From Bactrocera neohumeralis (lineage: Eukaryota > Arthropoda > Insecta > Diptera > Tephritidae): a stretch of DNA of 64,000 nucleotides. A model generated the notes under the pieces. That model was not told the origin of the DNA. It saw nothing but the letters and a program-made list of their open reading frames with translations, and ran no database searches. Positions 35,490 to 47,073 of this stretch are shown piece after piece; within the stretch, counting starts at the first letter, position 1; every line of letters begins with the position of its first letter. Location of the stretch: contig NC_065919.1 of assembly GCF_024586455.1 (NCBI RefSeq), positions 16,548,017 through 16,612,016 on the forward strand. The letters run 5' to 3'. The position numbers and the translations under genes are program-made.

Positions 35490-35840
35490 GAGCAGCTCAC
35501 GACTTCCATTCGTAAACCAAGTATCCTCTGGGTAGGCAAAAAACATACGTTTGAAGGCGAGCTAAATTGAGAAGGCGAAACATCCCTCCCAGGGTTGTGT
35601 AAGCTGACGTTGATCAATCGAAATTTCTGTCAGGATCAGGAAGGACCTCTCCGAGCCGTTCGATATCAAACGAGGTTTCAGACAAAGCGACTCCCTATCG
35701 TGCGATTTCTTCAACCTAGTCTTGGAGAAAATAATTTGAGCTACAGATCTGAGTAGAGAAGGTACATGTAATCTTCTAAAAGATAAGGAAGCAAAGCAAA
35801 TGGGTCCATTAGTTAACGAGGAAGGTTCTTAGGAAGATTT
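35490..35840 (+). pseudogene. RTE-like RT fragment
   Basis: The + strand reads VRIRKDLSEPFDIKRGFRQ followed by SDSLSCDFFNLVLEKII (about 35630-35735), a classic RT palm segment of RTE-like elements, then LSREGTCN and MGPLVNEEGS. The text that should follow, including the YADD block, is deleted between these. Possibly related to the C-terminal fragment at 37130. Confidence 0.65.
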
Positions 35841-36119
35841 GTTATTAATATTGTAATATTCAATGCAATTTATCAATTTAAATTAAATTTTATATACATT
35901 TGTCAACCTTTGGGCTTAGAATTTTGAGAAAATTGAGTTTAGAATATATAAATTGTTATACTGGGATTAGAAGAGCATTGGGGTCGGCATAAACACTCTA
36001 CCAATACACTCAATGTTTTTTTTACGATTTTTTATCAAATTTTGTCAGTTAATTCAGTAAGGTTCGCTGTTTTAACGTCTAACATTTCACTTTGGTAGAA
36101 TGCTTTAAAGTTGTTCAAA

Positions 36120-36425
36120 ATTATTCAGAAAATTTTCGTTCTCCACCATATCAGTAAAAAGTTTGGCGACTCATCATGGTCCAGTTAAGTGGCCGCCAAG
36201 ATCATGCGGCGTTAAGCCTTCAGATTATTTTTTCTCGGGTATGTTAAATCCAAGGCCTACGTCAATCAACCAGCAGCGTTCGAGAATCTGGAAGAAGGCG
36301 GAAACAACATTCACCGCACTATAGCCCAAAGCACACCTGAAATGCTGCACCGGGGCATCGAAATTTGGTGGGTGGATATATGCAAACGGAGCCGTGGTGG
36401 CCATCATAAAATTGTCTGCATAACA
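36120..36425 (+). pseudogene. Tc3-like DDE transposase C-terminal relic
   Basis: Reads VKWPPRSCGVKPSDYFFSG (about 36190-36245), where intact relatives read WPPRSCDLTPLDYFLWG, and continues in another frame with HRTIAQSTPEMLHRGIEIWWV and CKRSRGGHH (to about 36405). The aspartate of the SCDLTP block is Gly. Similar relics: 39330-40345 and 52280-52870. Confidence 0.7.
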
Positions 36426-36556
36426 CTCTCTTTGACCGTCGTTCTTATTGGTAGGCCCTATAAATATTTTTTAACAAACGCAGCATTTTGAAATTTCCAT
36501 CTGTTCAAATTTGACACGGACTGGTCCAAACCGAATAGATGAACATTTGTTTCCTA

Positions 36557-36930
36557 GGTTGGTACAACTTTTTTATGTTCGCGCGAAGTTTCATCTCCAT
36601 ACGACAATTAGTGTGTGTTTGCCAGCTTTTTGCTCACGACGGTAAAAGTTTGTCTGAGGAATTTTTCAGCGAACAAAAATTGAAATTTTGCATTTCCAAT
36701 GGATTTCAGAAACGACTTCGTTGAAAATGTTGCAGAAATATTTTGGGGCGTATACTTTATCATGGACACAAGTATTTGACCGATATTCATTTGGTGATGG
36801 TTGCAAAGTTATCCGAAACTAATTACTGGTGATAAGAATGGCGAATTGCACTCTAAAACTGAGCTGAAACCGAAAAGCAAGAAAAAAATCTCAGAACACA
36901 TTGAAGACCATCCCATCCGAGGCTTATAAC
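36557..36930 (+). pseudogene. mariner N-terminal relic with GGTTGGTACAAC terminus
   Basis: It begins at GGTTGGTACAACTTTTTTATG directly after TA (36555-36556), a mariner-like end. Then FSEQKLKFCISNGFQ (about 36663-36710), MLQKYFG and other degraded helix-turn-helix text follow. No catalytic region follows; the 3' limit is approximate. The relic at 56264 starts with the same terminus. Confidence 0.6.
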
Positions 36931-37129
36931 AAGTGCTTGTTAAATTGTGTTAAGCATTGGCATGCTTGTGTTGACCCATGAGCCTGCTTTAAGGACGGTA
37001 TTAAAGCTTTGTATGTAAATACGTGACATATAATCTTTGAAATCCTGGAGATCGTGTGAAAAATAACTCTTGTCAATAGGTGTTACTTTGGAATCCGTAG
37101 GAAATTAAGAAGCTGATCCCTCTCTCTAT

Positions 37130-37500
37130 CTTTTGATGAACAGATATTACGTTCTATAAGTCTCTCATTATTCCCGTTCTATTATACGGTGCTGAAACAT
37201 AGACGATGATGGAGAAAAAGAAGAAAGCACTTAGAACATTCAGTAGAACAGTTCTTCGCAAGGTCTGTGGAGCCGTTCGCGTGAGCGATGAATACCAAGA
37301 AGATGACACCACGAATTGTGTGAGCTCGGCGGCGACATGGATATAGGTAAGCACTTAAAAACCCAACTAAGGCGCTGGTTAGGTCATATCTTACGCATGT
37401 AAGCCAATGCTCCAGCGAAAAGCCCCTTTGATTCGTGATCAATGGGTGGATAACGGGAGCAAGAGGTGGACAACGGAGAGAGGATAATTTGAAATAGACA
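37130..37500 (+). pseudogene. RTE-like RT C-terminal fragment
   Basis: The + strand reads DITFYKSLIIPVLLYGAET (37141-37198), MMEKKKKALRTFSRTVLRKVC (in part) and GAVRVSDEYQ (to about 37300), then with frame changes RWLGHILRM-like text and APAKSPFD. The wording is close to, but distinct from, the relics at 26766 and 28800. Several stops; nothing upstream of the C-terminal domain. Confidence 0.75.
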
Positions 37501-38734
37501 ATTTTTTTGAGGATTATAGGAATTTAAATGATAAAATAAACCCGAATCCCTTACAGCATCACGTACCAGCAAGCACTACAAATTGCAGATATATTTAAAA
37601 AATATTCGTTATGACACCTAGCAGATGCTTCTCTATGAAGCCATATATTTTTGAAAGAAACAGAAAAGTTCTTTTTTCGAAATCGCTGCGGAAAATTTGG
37701 ACATATTTTTCTGGAATTTAATAAATTGAAGTAAAAGATTATATTTCCACTTTTTCCATTTGTATAGAAAATAAAGTCATTATCATACAACGAAACAAAA
37801 ACAAGAGAGAAAAAGTCTCCACAACAAAAGCGTCAACACATCGGAAGTTCGTTAGCGCATTTGATAAGATTAATAAACAAAGGCCAAATGGTAAACCCAC
37901 TAAACGTTTTATTACTCCTTTTCATATGAAAATTCGCGCTAAAATTATAAAACTTTTATTTACTGTTGTTTTCGCTGGTGCACGTGTTTTTGCAACAAGT
38001 TTGTGACAAAAACTTTTAATGAATGCGACTTTAGCTTTTTTATGAAAATATACGACCCATAAATAATTAAGTATTTAATTATGTTTTGTCATTGACTGAG
38101 ATTTCGTATCAGTGGCGATTACTTATTTAATTGAAGCGATAAAAAGTTGGAAATTACTTTCATTGATTTATGTCGAACAAATTGAAAATGTGCGCAAAAA
38201 CCGGGGAAACTCTTGAAACAAAATGAAAGCTGTTGAGTAAAGGGATAAGTACACAAAAATGAAAAAAAGAAAATAATAATAATGATGAGCAAGTGAATGT
38301 TTTAAAGCTCAACAGCAGAAAGTGGCAGCGGAAAGTTGATTTCTCTTCTTTTACTTTAACTACTTCAGTATAATTTTTCGTTGTACATATACTTTGATTG
38401 AAGAATACTAGTTGATTTCTCTTGAGAGCAAAAAGTGGTGAAAAATCTCATTGAAATATGTGAGTCTATTAATTAGCGTTGCCATACTAAAAGTAATAAT
38501 AGATATAATTTTTTATGCAAATTTTTGTATTTGTAATTCATGTAAGAAGTTTTGCAATAAGAGTGATATGCTTTTTTTTTTAACGATACATGTGTTTCTT
38601 CGGTTAAAAAACAACCTTTTTTCAACAATTTTTTTCTTACATAAAAATGAAATATTTTATAAAAACTTTCTATTGTTACAAATATACACTATTAACAAAG
38701 AAAATCTGAAATTTTTGGAAAAAAAATATTTTAT
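37501..38734. other. No gene recognised
   Basis: A+T-rich unique-looking DNA. A 131-codon open frame (38451-38846, +) is Phe/Ile/Lys-rich low-complexity text running into a repeat; not supported as a gene. Confidence 0.5.
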
Positions 38735-39291
38735 ACTCAACCATTGCGACGCCATTTCCGGTGACTCCTCGGAAAGAAGATGCGCCCGCGTTGTTAGGAT
38801 AGCTCCTTACGGGATCAGCTTAAGCGGAAAAAAGTGTTTCACTTAAAACCCAAACTTAGAACTTGGACAAAAAGATTTAAAATTGGATTTTTGGCAGATA
38901 TTTTTACAAAAATATTAAAATTTCAATAAAAATTTCGGGACATTTTTGTTTTTAATTAGTTGTAACGAAAAAAATTCTTCCTAAAAAATTGCATCTCAAA
39001 GACCTGTGTAAAATTTCATGAAGATCGTTTCAGTAGTTCTCGACAAATCTTGCTACCCGACTTCAAAAACACAGTTTCGAGAAGAAAGCATGTAAAGACG
39101 GCGCACTTAGTCTAGCTAACCTCGAGCACAGAGGTTCTTAAGGCTGTATCTCCGAAACGATTACTCGAATCAACTTGAAAACTTAAGACAATATTCTAGG
39201 TGTTGTAGAATTTAATAAGACAAAAAAATATAATTTTTTTGAAACCCGTAAGCCCATGTAACCCCTTAAGGAAGTTCAAATGTTTTTTGAT
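38735..39291. repeat. Dispersed repeat ending in CCCCTTAA
   Basis: Contains GACGCCATTTCCGGTGACTC at the left and GGCTGTATCTCCGAAACGAT, then CCCATGTAACCCCTTAAG at the right. Read inward, the right end begins TTAAGGGGTTA, the same as the inverted-repeat element at 47074-48480. The left terminal repeat was not found, so it is probably truncated or diverged there. Confidence 0.5.
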
Positions 39292-39329
39292 TTACTGTGA
39301 AGTACAATCGATACAATTAAGTCCTGAAT

Positions 39330-40345
39330 ACAACATCATTCACATGACATCCACGACTTCTTTGCAGGAACGAATTCGATAAACCCACATCTCGAGCACT
39401 TTTTCCAATAAATCAAGTCGTATGTCATGAATAACACGTTCAATATTGACTTCTAAAGCTTGAAGAGGGTCTACTTTATTGCTAAAGTCTAATGAATTCA
39501 AATAACTCCACAAAAAGTAATCTAATGGTGTTCAATCACAACTTCTTGGCGGCCATTCAATGTCACAATTGAAACTCTAAACTCTTATCGCAATCATTTG
39601 GTTGTTGCACCTGCTGTGTGGCACATAGCCCCGTCTTGTTGGACCCAGATGTAGTCAATATCAACTACTTCCAATTGTGGCCATAAGAAGATGGTTATCA
39701 TTTCGAAAGAAGTTCGAAACGGTGATTCCACCAGACCAAAAATCATATCAAACTGTCTATTTAGGAGAATGTAATGGTTGTTCATGAATAATTTGCGGAT
39801 TTTCTTCGCACTAGAATCGACAGTTTTTTTATTTACCTCATCGGGCGAGTTGATTTTCTTAAAATAAATAGTTATCGTTTTCAAGCTGTTCCAAAGCAAA
39901 ATACGCAAATTCACGACGGTGGTTCAAGCGCCTTAGTTCTTGAGTAAGGACAAATCTATATGGATGCAAGCGCAAATACTTTCACAAAATCCGTTAGGTT
40001 GTGATTGGAGGCAGTACCAATTCATGAGAATGTCTTGAAATCGACAAAATGTGGTCTTCAGCAACACTTGCCTGAACGGCAGTAATATTTTCATTACTTC
40101 GAGCGGTTTTTTGCCTTATTGCCACTTGGACATTATGTAAAGAAAATGTACACACGAAATTTTCAGCAATTCCATGAATAGCGAGCAGAGGTGGACGACC
40201 ATTAGGACCATAAAATGGCGAGACCACACGAAAAGTAGCAATTGGAGACCGATTATTTTGATAATAAAATTGTATAATTTGTAGACGTTGTTCTTTTGTA
40301 TATCTCTCAATGATGAAATTGTAAACACTACTGAATACAATGCAA
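39330..40345 (-). pseudogene. Tc3-like DDE transposase relic
   Basis: Minus-strand reading in several frames: YNFIIKI with FYGPNGRPPLLAIHGI (about 40180-40220), RSNENITAVQASVAEDHIL (about 40050-40110), FEMITIFLWPQLEVVDIDYI (part), WVQQDGAMCHTAGAT (39594-39650) and, after a frameshift, WPPRSCDWTPLDYFLWSYLN (about 39495-39555) with LEKVLEMWVYRIRSCK near 39370-39420. Order and wording fit an IS630-Tc1-mariner enzyme with a DDE_3-type core. Only the N-terminal paired-domain part and the mid-section with the first catalytic block are badly degraded, so it is an old but nearly full-length relic. Confidence 0.8.
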
Positions 40346-41012
40346 AAAAACCCTGATCATGACATATAAAAAATGACCGAAACGACACTTAGAAATCATA
40401 TCGTCCCCATTAGGAACCCCGCTGCATAGAAGAAGCTAGGCAGCACCATCGCAACTGAGGTTCGATCTTGAACATACCCTTCATCACAAAGACTTATTTC
40501 TAGTTATTTTATTTCCTTTGTTTTATCAACTTTATTTTTTTTAATTTTTTTCTCAATACACTAAGATTTGAAGTCACGCGGTCTTTATTCACTACAATTT
40601 AAAGAAATCTAAAATTAACTTTATTATCTACACCAATTGTCGCTTGTTTTTACTTAAGTTATAATGTATGGATGGGACGAGCACACTCATTGCTAATCTA
40701 CTAAGGAAATGTACAGATTACACGAGTATCGCCTTGATAAGGGCGCATGTCTGACATAAACTGTCAAAATCGTCAAATTATGAATGGGATACTACCGAGG
40801 TAAAAATAAATTTATTTTAAATCTTAATCAGTTATAGATATAGATTTGTTAAAAAGATATACACTTTTTAATTTTAAGTCAAAATTTAGCACTTACTATA
40901 TTGAAAGAGCAATAGAACAAATTGACAAACAAGTAAAGTAATTTATATTTTTAATATTAGGTTGTCAAATATCTCCCTTCCGAACTTTTGTCTTTTGAAT
41001 TTCGCGGCTATG
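40346..41012. other. No gene recognised
   Basis: A+T-rich unique-looking DNA. Confidence 0.5.
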
Positions 41013-41014
41013 TA

Positions 41015-41754
41015 CGAGGGCTGCTATATATATTCTGGCCTAGGGCATCACTAAGTGTTGCCAGGTGCAATCTGACATTTCCATTGGAAAGTTTGACATT
41101 TTTTAGTATAACATCACTCAGAACGTTTTGTCATTTAATCGTGAATTGTTTTATTTACAGGGAATTAAAAAATTCATCTCGGCCAAAAAATGGAATTAAC
41201 TCGTGAACATTTTCGTGCGATCATTTTTCACAACTTTCGACGTGGATTATCACGACAAGAGTGCATCGATGAATTAAAATCTTTGTATGGCTATGAAGCA
41301 CCATCCTATAGCACTGTGAAAAACTGGTACAACGAATTCAATCGTGGCCGACGCTCGCTCAAAGAAGAATTCCGTGAAGGTCGTCAAAAAACAGCCGTTG
41401 TGCCAGAAAACATCGATGCCGTACGTGAACTGATAATGCAAGACCGTCATGTAACATACCTTCAGATAGAGGCATGCCTATGCATTTCTCCCACCAGCAT
41501 ACATTCGATATTGCATGAACACCTGGCCGTAAAAAGGTTTGTTCTTGTTGGATCCCGCACAATTTGACAATCGCTCAAAAAAAGGCTCGTGTGGATTGGT
41601 GTAAAGAAATGCAGAAAAAATACGATCGCGTGGTTCAAAAGACGTTTATAATATCGTCACAGGTGACGAATCATGGATCTGAAAAAAAAAACATTTTCGT
41701 TGATAAATATGCCTATTTACATTATTAGGCCAGAAATATATATAGCAACCTACG
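41015..41754 (+). mobile_element. mariner deletion derivative (family B, copy 1)
   Basis: 740 bp bounded by imperfect TIRs (CGAGGGCTGCTATATATATT left; CGTAGGTTGCTATATATATT read inward from the right) and flanked by TA (41013-41014, 41755-41756). It keeps the 5' UTR and N-terminal ORF up to GDESWI, then joins directly to the 3' UTR. Copies 2 (47711-48467) and 3 (63428 to the window end) are very similar. Confidence 0.92.
41190..41567 (+). CDS. Truncated mariner N-terminal DNA-binding ORF, copy 1
   Basis: 125 codons. Residues 1-110 are the two helix-turn-helix motifs of a mariner transposase: MELTREHFRAIIFHNFRRGL, APSYSTVKNWYNEFNRGRRS, then the GRQKTA hook (GRPKTA in copy 2), and a second helix-turn-helix (TYLQIEACLCISPTSIHSIL, EHLAVK). 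A one-base loss in an A run (six A where copy 3 has seven) throws the frame after LAVK, giving an aberrant tail RFVLVGSRTI. The catalytic domain is absent: the first catalytic aspartate block lies out of frame downstream and the rest is deleted. The start is preceded by CCAAAAA. It could in principle encode a DNA-binding-only peptide; expression is unknown. Confidence 0.6.
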   Translation: MELTREHFRAIIFHNFRRGLSRQECIDELKSLYGYEAPSYSTVKNWYNEFNRGRRSLKEEFREGRQKTAVVPENIDAVRELIMQDRHVTYLQIEACLCISPTSIHSILHEHLAVKRFVLVGSRTI

Positions 41755-41879
41755 TATAAAACGCTACAGAGCTCGTATCTGGCAATACTATACATCTTTG
41801 AAAGGTCAACATAACCTACAAAACGACGCTATACATGATTAGTTTTGATATTGCGTTCAATAGTTATAGACGTGTAAAC

Positions 41880-42885
41880 ATGGAGTTCACTAACGCCGAA
41901 ATTCGCGAAATTAACGTTCCGTGATATTAATAGTGCTTTGGGGGATGGTACTATATCACTTCGAACTGCGGAGAAATAGTTTCGACGATTCAGAGTGTGT
42001 GAAAACGACACTATGGATAAGTCAGCCGATGGAAGACCGTGACGATGAATACCGATCAAATCACGGAAAACATCGAGTTAGACCGGCATGTGACATCTCG
42101 TGACATCGCCCAGAAGATGGGAGTTAGTCACCAAACCATTTTAAACCATCTGCAGAAGGCTGGATACACAAAAAAGCTTGATGTTTGGGAGCCGCATGAT
42201 TTAACGCAAAAAAACCTTCTGGACCGAATCAACGCCTGCGATAGCTGCTGAAACGGAACGAACTCGACCCATTTTTGAAGCGGATGGTGACTGGCGACGA
42301 AAAATGGATCACATACGACAATATCAAGCATGTTTGAAGGCCGGTGAGTCGTCCCAAACAGTGGCCAAGCCGGGATTGACGGCCAGAAAGGTTTTGCTGT
42401 GTGTTTGATGGGATTGGAAGGGAATCATCCACTATGAGCTGCTCCCATATGGCCAGACGCTTAATTCTACCATCTACTGCGAACAACTGGACCGCTTGAA
42501 GCAGGTGATCGACCAGATGCGTCCAGAATTGGCCAACAGGAGGGGTGTAGTATTCCACCAGGACAATGCCAGACCACACACTTCGTGGATGGCTCGTCAG
42601 AAGCTACGGGAGCTCGGATGGGAGGTTTTATCGTATCCACCATATAGCCCGGACATAGCGCCAAGTGGTTACCACCTGTTCCTGTCCATGGCGAACGCCC
42701 TTGTTGGTGTAAAGTTGAACTCAAAAGAGGCTTGTGAAAAGTGGCTGTCTGAATTCTTCGCAAATAAAGAGGGGGCTTCTACGAGGGGGTATTATGAAGT
42801 TGCCGCCTAGATGGAAACAGATTATCGAACGAAAAGGCGCACATTTGAACTAAGTTCGATCTCTGTAACACTTTCTATAAAGCAA
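41880..42885 (+). pseudogene. Mos1-like mariner transposase relic
   Basis: Starts with MEFTNAEIREI at 41880. Two shifts later reads DEYRSNHGK/TENIELDRHVTSRDIAQKM, VSHQTILNHLQKAGYTKKLD (about 42120-42185), WEPHDLTQKN, VTGDEKWITYDN (about 42286-42325), then KGIIHYELLPYGQTLNST and, in the frame 42496-42810, FHQDNARPHTSWMARQKL, YPPYSPDIAPSGYHLF, MANALVGVKLNSKEACEKWL. The third catalytic Asp (34 residues after the second) is Gly, from APSD to APSG. Together with frameshifts this makes it inactive, yet long frames survive, so it is younger than most neighbours. Terminal repeats were not identified. Confidence 0.85.
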
Positions 42886-43084
42886 TGAATACAGAGCAAA
42901 AAAGCGGACAACCTTATATTTCAGACGATTAAAACATTCAGCTTTCATACAAACTTGTCGTTCAAAGTCAAGTTCTTGCATGGAAAAGTAAAATCGTACT
43001 GCAATAATGGTATCAACCGTGAAGGGAAGTATGCTCAATAAAAAATCGAATTTTCCAAAAAAAAATCGAATTTTCCATAATACT

Positions 43085-43112
43085 ACTGTAGAGGCTTTTC
43101 AATTGACCTGTT
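43085..43112. repeat. Solo terminus of mariner family A
   Basis: GGCTTTTCAATTGACCTGTTATGG is the reverse complement of the family A end (AGGTCAATTGAAAAG) seen at 14800 and 51886. No transposase text of that family adjoins it, so it is an orphan end. Confidence 0.5.
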
Positions 43113-44384
43113 ATGGTCGCCATAGTGTTTTAACTGCGCCAACTGTAAATATTGATTGAAATGGCGGCAAAATTAAATTTGCGCTAATTTTGAGACACCC
43201 TATATGACTTGCGTCATTATCAATAGCTTCGACTCTACATATGCTGAACTCAAATGATGAGTCGTGAAAACGTTCTCGAAAAGCATATCCACTTTAGTAA
43301 ATACTTGGAAATTTTTAAAGATTTATTGGTGTCATCGATTATCATGTCTGTTTACAGATGCTTAAGTACTCTGTAGTAAAAGCGTCAAAATCGATTTAAT
43401 CGAAACAACGATAACAAAATTAGGAATGCAATCACACTAGTAGTCCTGCATTTATTATATCTGTTGATAAAAGCAAACATAAAATAACAAATATGCGGCA
43501 ACCATAAAACTCAACAGTAGTGATAAAAACCGATGACGCATTCTAATAAAGACTAAAAAAGGAAAAAATCGCGCATAAATATTCTCTAGAGTGCATTATA
43601 TATGTATGCGCATCGAACGTATGTATGCAGCTAAGTGTTATGTATGACAAGAGGTGTCACCTTTTGTAGTGATCGATTGTGAAGCTGCTCGTAATATGCA
43701 CGCGTCGCGTGCTCTCAGCGCTTTTACCGTTATAGTTATTTACAAAAATTATTCCCAAATGTGTGGTGTGCAGTTAAGCTTTTGCAAAAAGTGTTAAGAG
43801 GTTCAAATATGGTATACAGGCTGGTTCATACGGTGGGTTCTTTTATGATTTAAAAGCTATAAAAAAACCAAAAACCATTTTTCGTTACACTACAGCTCGT
43901 AAGAAATACAACAGTGTCATCCTGCAGCTCCGAGTTGGTCAATCAGCCTCGCCTAAACAGCTGAAACCATTTGCCGAACTGAACTTCGCTTGTGTCCTGA
44001 CGCGCTTTTTAGCAGAAAACAATGATTCACGAAGTCTATATTTTCGATTAAATTTCAATTTTACAATTTTCTTGATCAGAGCTGCAAATACGCTTCGTCA
44101 AAACCTTTTTTTTTTTAACTTTTGGAACCAATTCGGGATCTAGTACCGGCGTCAACTAGACTCAAACTGCAAGACGTGGACATAGCTGGCGGTGAAACGT
44201 TTGGTTGCTCAGCTCAAGGTTTCGTGACTGCGTCGTACTTTTTCTTTAAGTTTAAAGCCGTTATCCCAAATAAAAGTCAAGTGAGTGTGGGAAGAAAATC
44301 TATAAAAGGCATATCAAATTTGAACAGGGCTGACAGAAAAACCCATAATTTCAGGTACAAGTCTGTATTATCGCCATACACTTG
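43113..44384. other. No gene recognised
   Basis: Unique-looking DNA. 43660-43830 is less A+T-rich and leader-like (TCAGCGC, GTGTGGTGTGCAG), but no exon can be delimited. An open frame at 44122-44436 partly overlaps the antisense C-terminus of the next relic and is not called. Confidence 0.4.
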
Positions 44385-45015
44385 GCAAAAACCTCGACAG
44401 GAATGGTCTTTAGCTTCTTCGGCGCTTGACTTTTAATATAGTAGACTTAAAAGACGATCATAAAGAGCCAAATCTGGCGAATGCAGTGTCTGGGCTATGA
44501 TGCTCGTTTACGACTTGAGCAAAAACTCAGTCACAATCAGTCACAATCATGCTAGAATGAGCATGGTGAAAAATCCATGAATTTTGTACCCACAAATCTG
44601 GTCGTTTGCGACGAATTACTTCACGTAGACGCTTTAAAACAGCCAAGTAGTATTCGTTATTGACCGTTTGACCCTGCCGAACAAAATCATAATGAACCAC
44701 ACCACAATAAACAAATAAAATAATAATCATTACCTTGATTTTTGACCGACTTTGAGGTGCTTTATTCAGTTTAGGGTTATTTTTGGAGCGACATTCGGTA
44801 GATTGTTGCACACTTTAGACGTCAAGTTCATAAACACATGTCTTGTCACCAGTAATGATGCATTTGACGGATGTATGGTACACTGCTACGTTGTCAAGCA
44901 ACTCGTTTTCGATCTCTACTCTTTTTCTAAATAATTCTAATTTTTTTTGGTACGATTCTAGCAGTGACACACACCATACCCGAAATAATAACCAAAATAT
45001 GTTGAATCCAACCAA
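44385..45015 (-). pseudogene. mariner-type transposase relic
   Basis: On the minus strand: SLLESYQKKLELFRKRVEIEN, IITGDKTCVYELDV (first catalytic block as TGDK; about 44815-44860), then in a second frame QQSTECRSKNNPKLNKAP, SRSKIKVMIIILFVYCGVVH (part), QGQTVNNEYYLAVLKRLREV and FHHAHSSMIVTD where FHHDNAPSHTS-like text is expected. The third block is lost by frameshift. The N-terminal domain is absent. Wording is close to the 4300 and 53590 relics. Confidence 0.8.
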
Positions 45016-45712
45016 AAGATATGTTCAGATTCTCTCCTATTCCGCTAATGACTAAGTAATAAATGAAACAGGGCTTCAAATGTAAGGTCTTTAGGTGAAT
45101 ACTGAGAAGTAGTTACTAATTTTTACTGAGTATATAGAGATTTGTATTAAGTGTTTAAATTAACGTGAGCCGTCAAACTGCAGCATCCTCAGAGCTCTGA
45201 CCGTGTGCTGCAATTGTCACAAAAACTGAGAGATTAAGTTAAAAATTTGCGGAAATTTTTGCATTTGTGTCATAAAGCGTTGTGGCATATATTATATTTT
45301 GCTACCTCATAGTTATATATCTGCATAGCCATAGTTTAAAGCCTGCCGGTCATAAAACGTTTGCACAAAGTAAACACTTCACCATATTGGTGCATTCACA
45401 CGAATATCAGATTTTATTTACACTCCGGACCACAAAATGCATTCCAGCCCACATCTATATATGATTTGTGTGTATGTGTGCACATACTGGAATTTCGTAA
45501 ATGCACCTTTCCGCACAAGCAAATCCCTAGCAAATGTGCGTGCCAAACAATGTGTGCGAGGAATTGTCAGCGCAACAATTGAAGTAGACGTCAATTTGCG
45601 GACTAGGGTAGACAATAAATAAGATTTTAATAAAGTAGAAAAAATGGTATATCAAATATATTTCCGTCACGATTTTCTTCAGTTTTCCTCAAAGTGCGGA
45701 AGACAATAAGGT
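45016..45712. other. No gene recognised
   Basis: Unique-looking DNA; overlapping short open frames on both strands at 45361-45622 have no recognisable features. Confidence 0.45.
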
Positions 45713-46752
45713 AACTGGACAATTGAAAAATGCACGGTCTAATATAGCAAAATACATTTTTTTTAAATTCTTTTTTTTTATTCAACAAAGTTCAAAGGTG
45801 ATACACTGATTATAGAGATCCTCCTACTTTTCGATACCAATTAGGTGGTACGTCTTGCCTTTTGCTTCAAAACAGATCTCAGTTTCAGCGATCATCTCTT
45901 CATTCGACGAAAATTTCGTCCCAGCGAGCATTCTTTTGAGATCTGAGAACAGGAAATAGTCGCTGTGGACAAGAGGAGGGAATACGGTGAATGCGGCAGC
46001 AGTTAAAACCCAATTCAAGGATTTTTACCATCGTTTTCACTGACTTGTGACACGTTGCATTGGCTGGGTGAGACAGTATTTTTCTTTCTTCAAAAGCGGC
46101 CGTTTTTTCGGTGATTTGGTCCTTTAAACTAAATATGCCGCGTTGATGGTCCTTTCTTTTTCAATATTGTCAATAAAAACTACTCCATACGCATCCCAAA
46201 ATACGAACGCGCTAACCTTGCCAGCTGGCTGTTCCGTTTTTTTGTTTGGAGCGGGTTCATCGTGTGCAGTCCACCCGGATGACTGTTGATTGAACTTTGG
46301 AGTGAAATGATGAAACCATGTTTCACCCATTGTCACATATCGACGCAACAACTCGGGTTTATTATGCTTGAACACCTCCAAACACTGATCCGAATCCTCA
46401 ACTCATCATTGCTTTTGGTCAAAAGTAAGCTCGCGCGGCGCTCACTTTATACAGAGCTTTCTCATATCCAAATATTTTTGAATAATATGATGTACACGTT
46501 CAGTTGATATCGTTAGAGTGCCTGCTATATCGAACAATTTCACTGTTGTGTACATGTTTGATGTTTTCTTCAAGTTTATTGTTCAACTCTATTTTTTCTC
46601 TCTCAAAAACTTATTCCATATTAACAAAAGTTGTTTCACTAAACATGTTATAATTTATAAACTAATGATCCGACAGTTGTCATATTTATGTATACTCCTT
46701 TTGAAAATTAGCGCCATCTTTATGTCAGGCCGGGGACTTTAGTTGACATGTT
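45713..46752 (-). mobile_element. mariner family A, copy 3, both termini present
   Basis: TIR-like ends are visible on both sides: GGACAATTGAAAAATGCACGG near 45717 and, inverted, GGCCGGGGACTTTAGTTGAC near 46728, so the element spans about 1.04 kb. Minus-strand text: VFKHNKPELLRRYVTM, QQSSGWTAHDEPAP and VFWDAYGVVFIDN (46124-46381), then after a gap DYFLFSDLKRMLAGTKFSS and EEMIAETEICFEAKGK (45824-46018). The HQDN block and N-terminal frames are broken, and it is shorter than a usual 1.3-kb mariner. Non-autonomous. Confidence 0.75.
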
Positions 46753-47073
46753 ATTAGAAATCCCTAAAACCTTTGATTTGGAAAAGGCATCGAAAAGCGC
46801 AATTTAAGCACTATTGGCAGCATCAACAACGAAGCAACCTCAAATAAAGTCCTTAAAGGCAATCTTGAAACACGCTCAGAACATTAAATTAATATTTTTG
46901 GTATTTCCTCGAGGTTTGGCAGGGCCTGCTTCCTGTCTGCATTTGCTGCATAGTATTGCAGACCATGCTGGAATATTTAGGGCTCAGAAAATCCCAACAG
47001 AAGGAAACAAACCACTAAATTCTGATTATGCAATTAAAGGAAACTGAGTGATACCACAAGAAAGCAATTATGC
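46753..47073. other. No gene recognised
   Basis: Unique-looking. A 77-codon frame (46814-47047) has no identifiable feature. Confidence 0.45.

Noticed and set aside
38451..38846. 131-codon + strand frame
   Set aside because: It is rich in Phe, Ile, Lys and Asn, lacks any domain, and its last third runs into a dispersed repeat.
41359..41562. Minus-strand 67-codon frames repeated at 48055 and 63772
   Set aside because: They lie antisense to the conserved mariner N-terminal ORF and are repeated only because that element is repeated.
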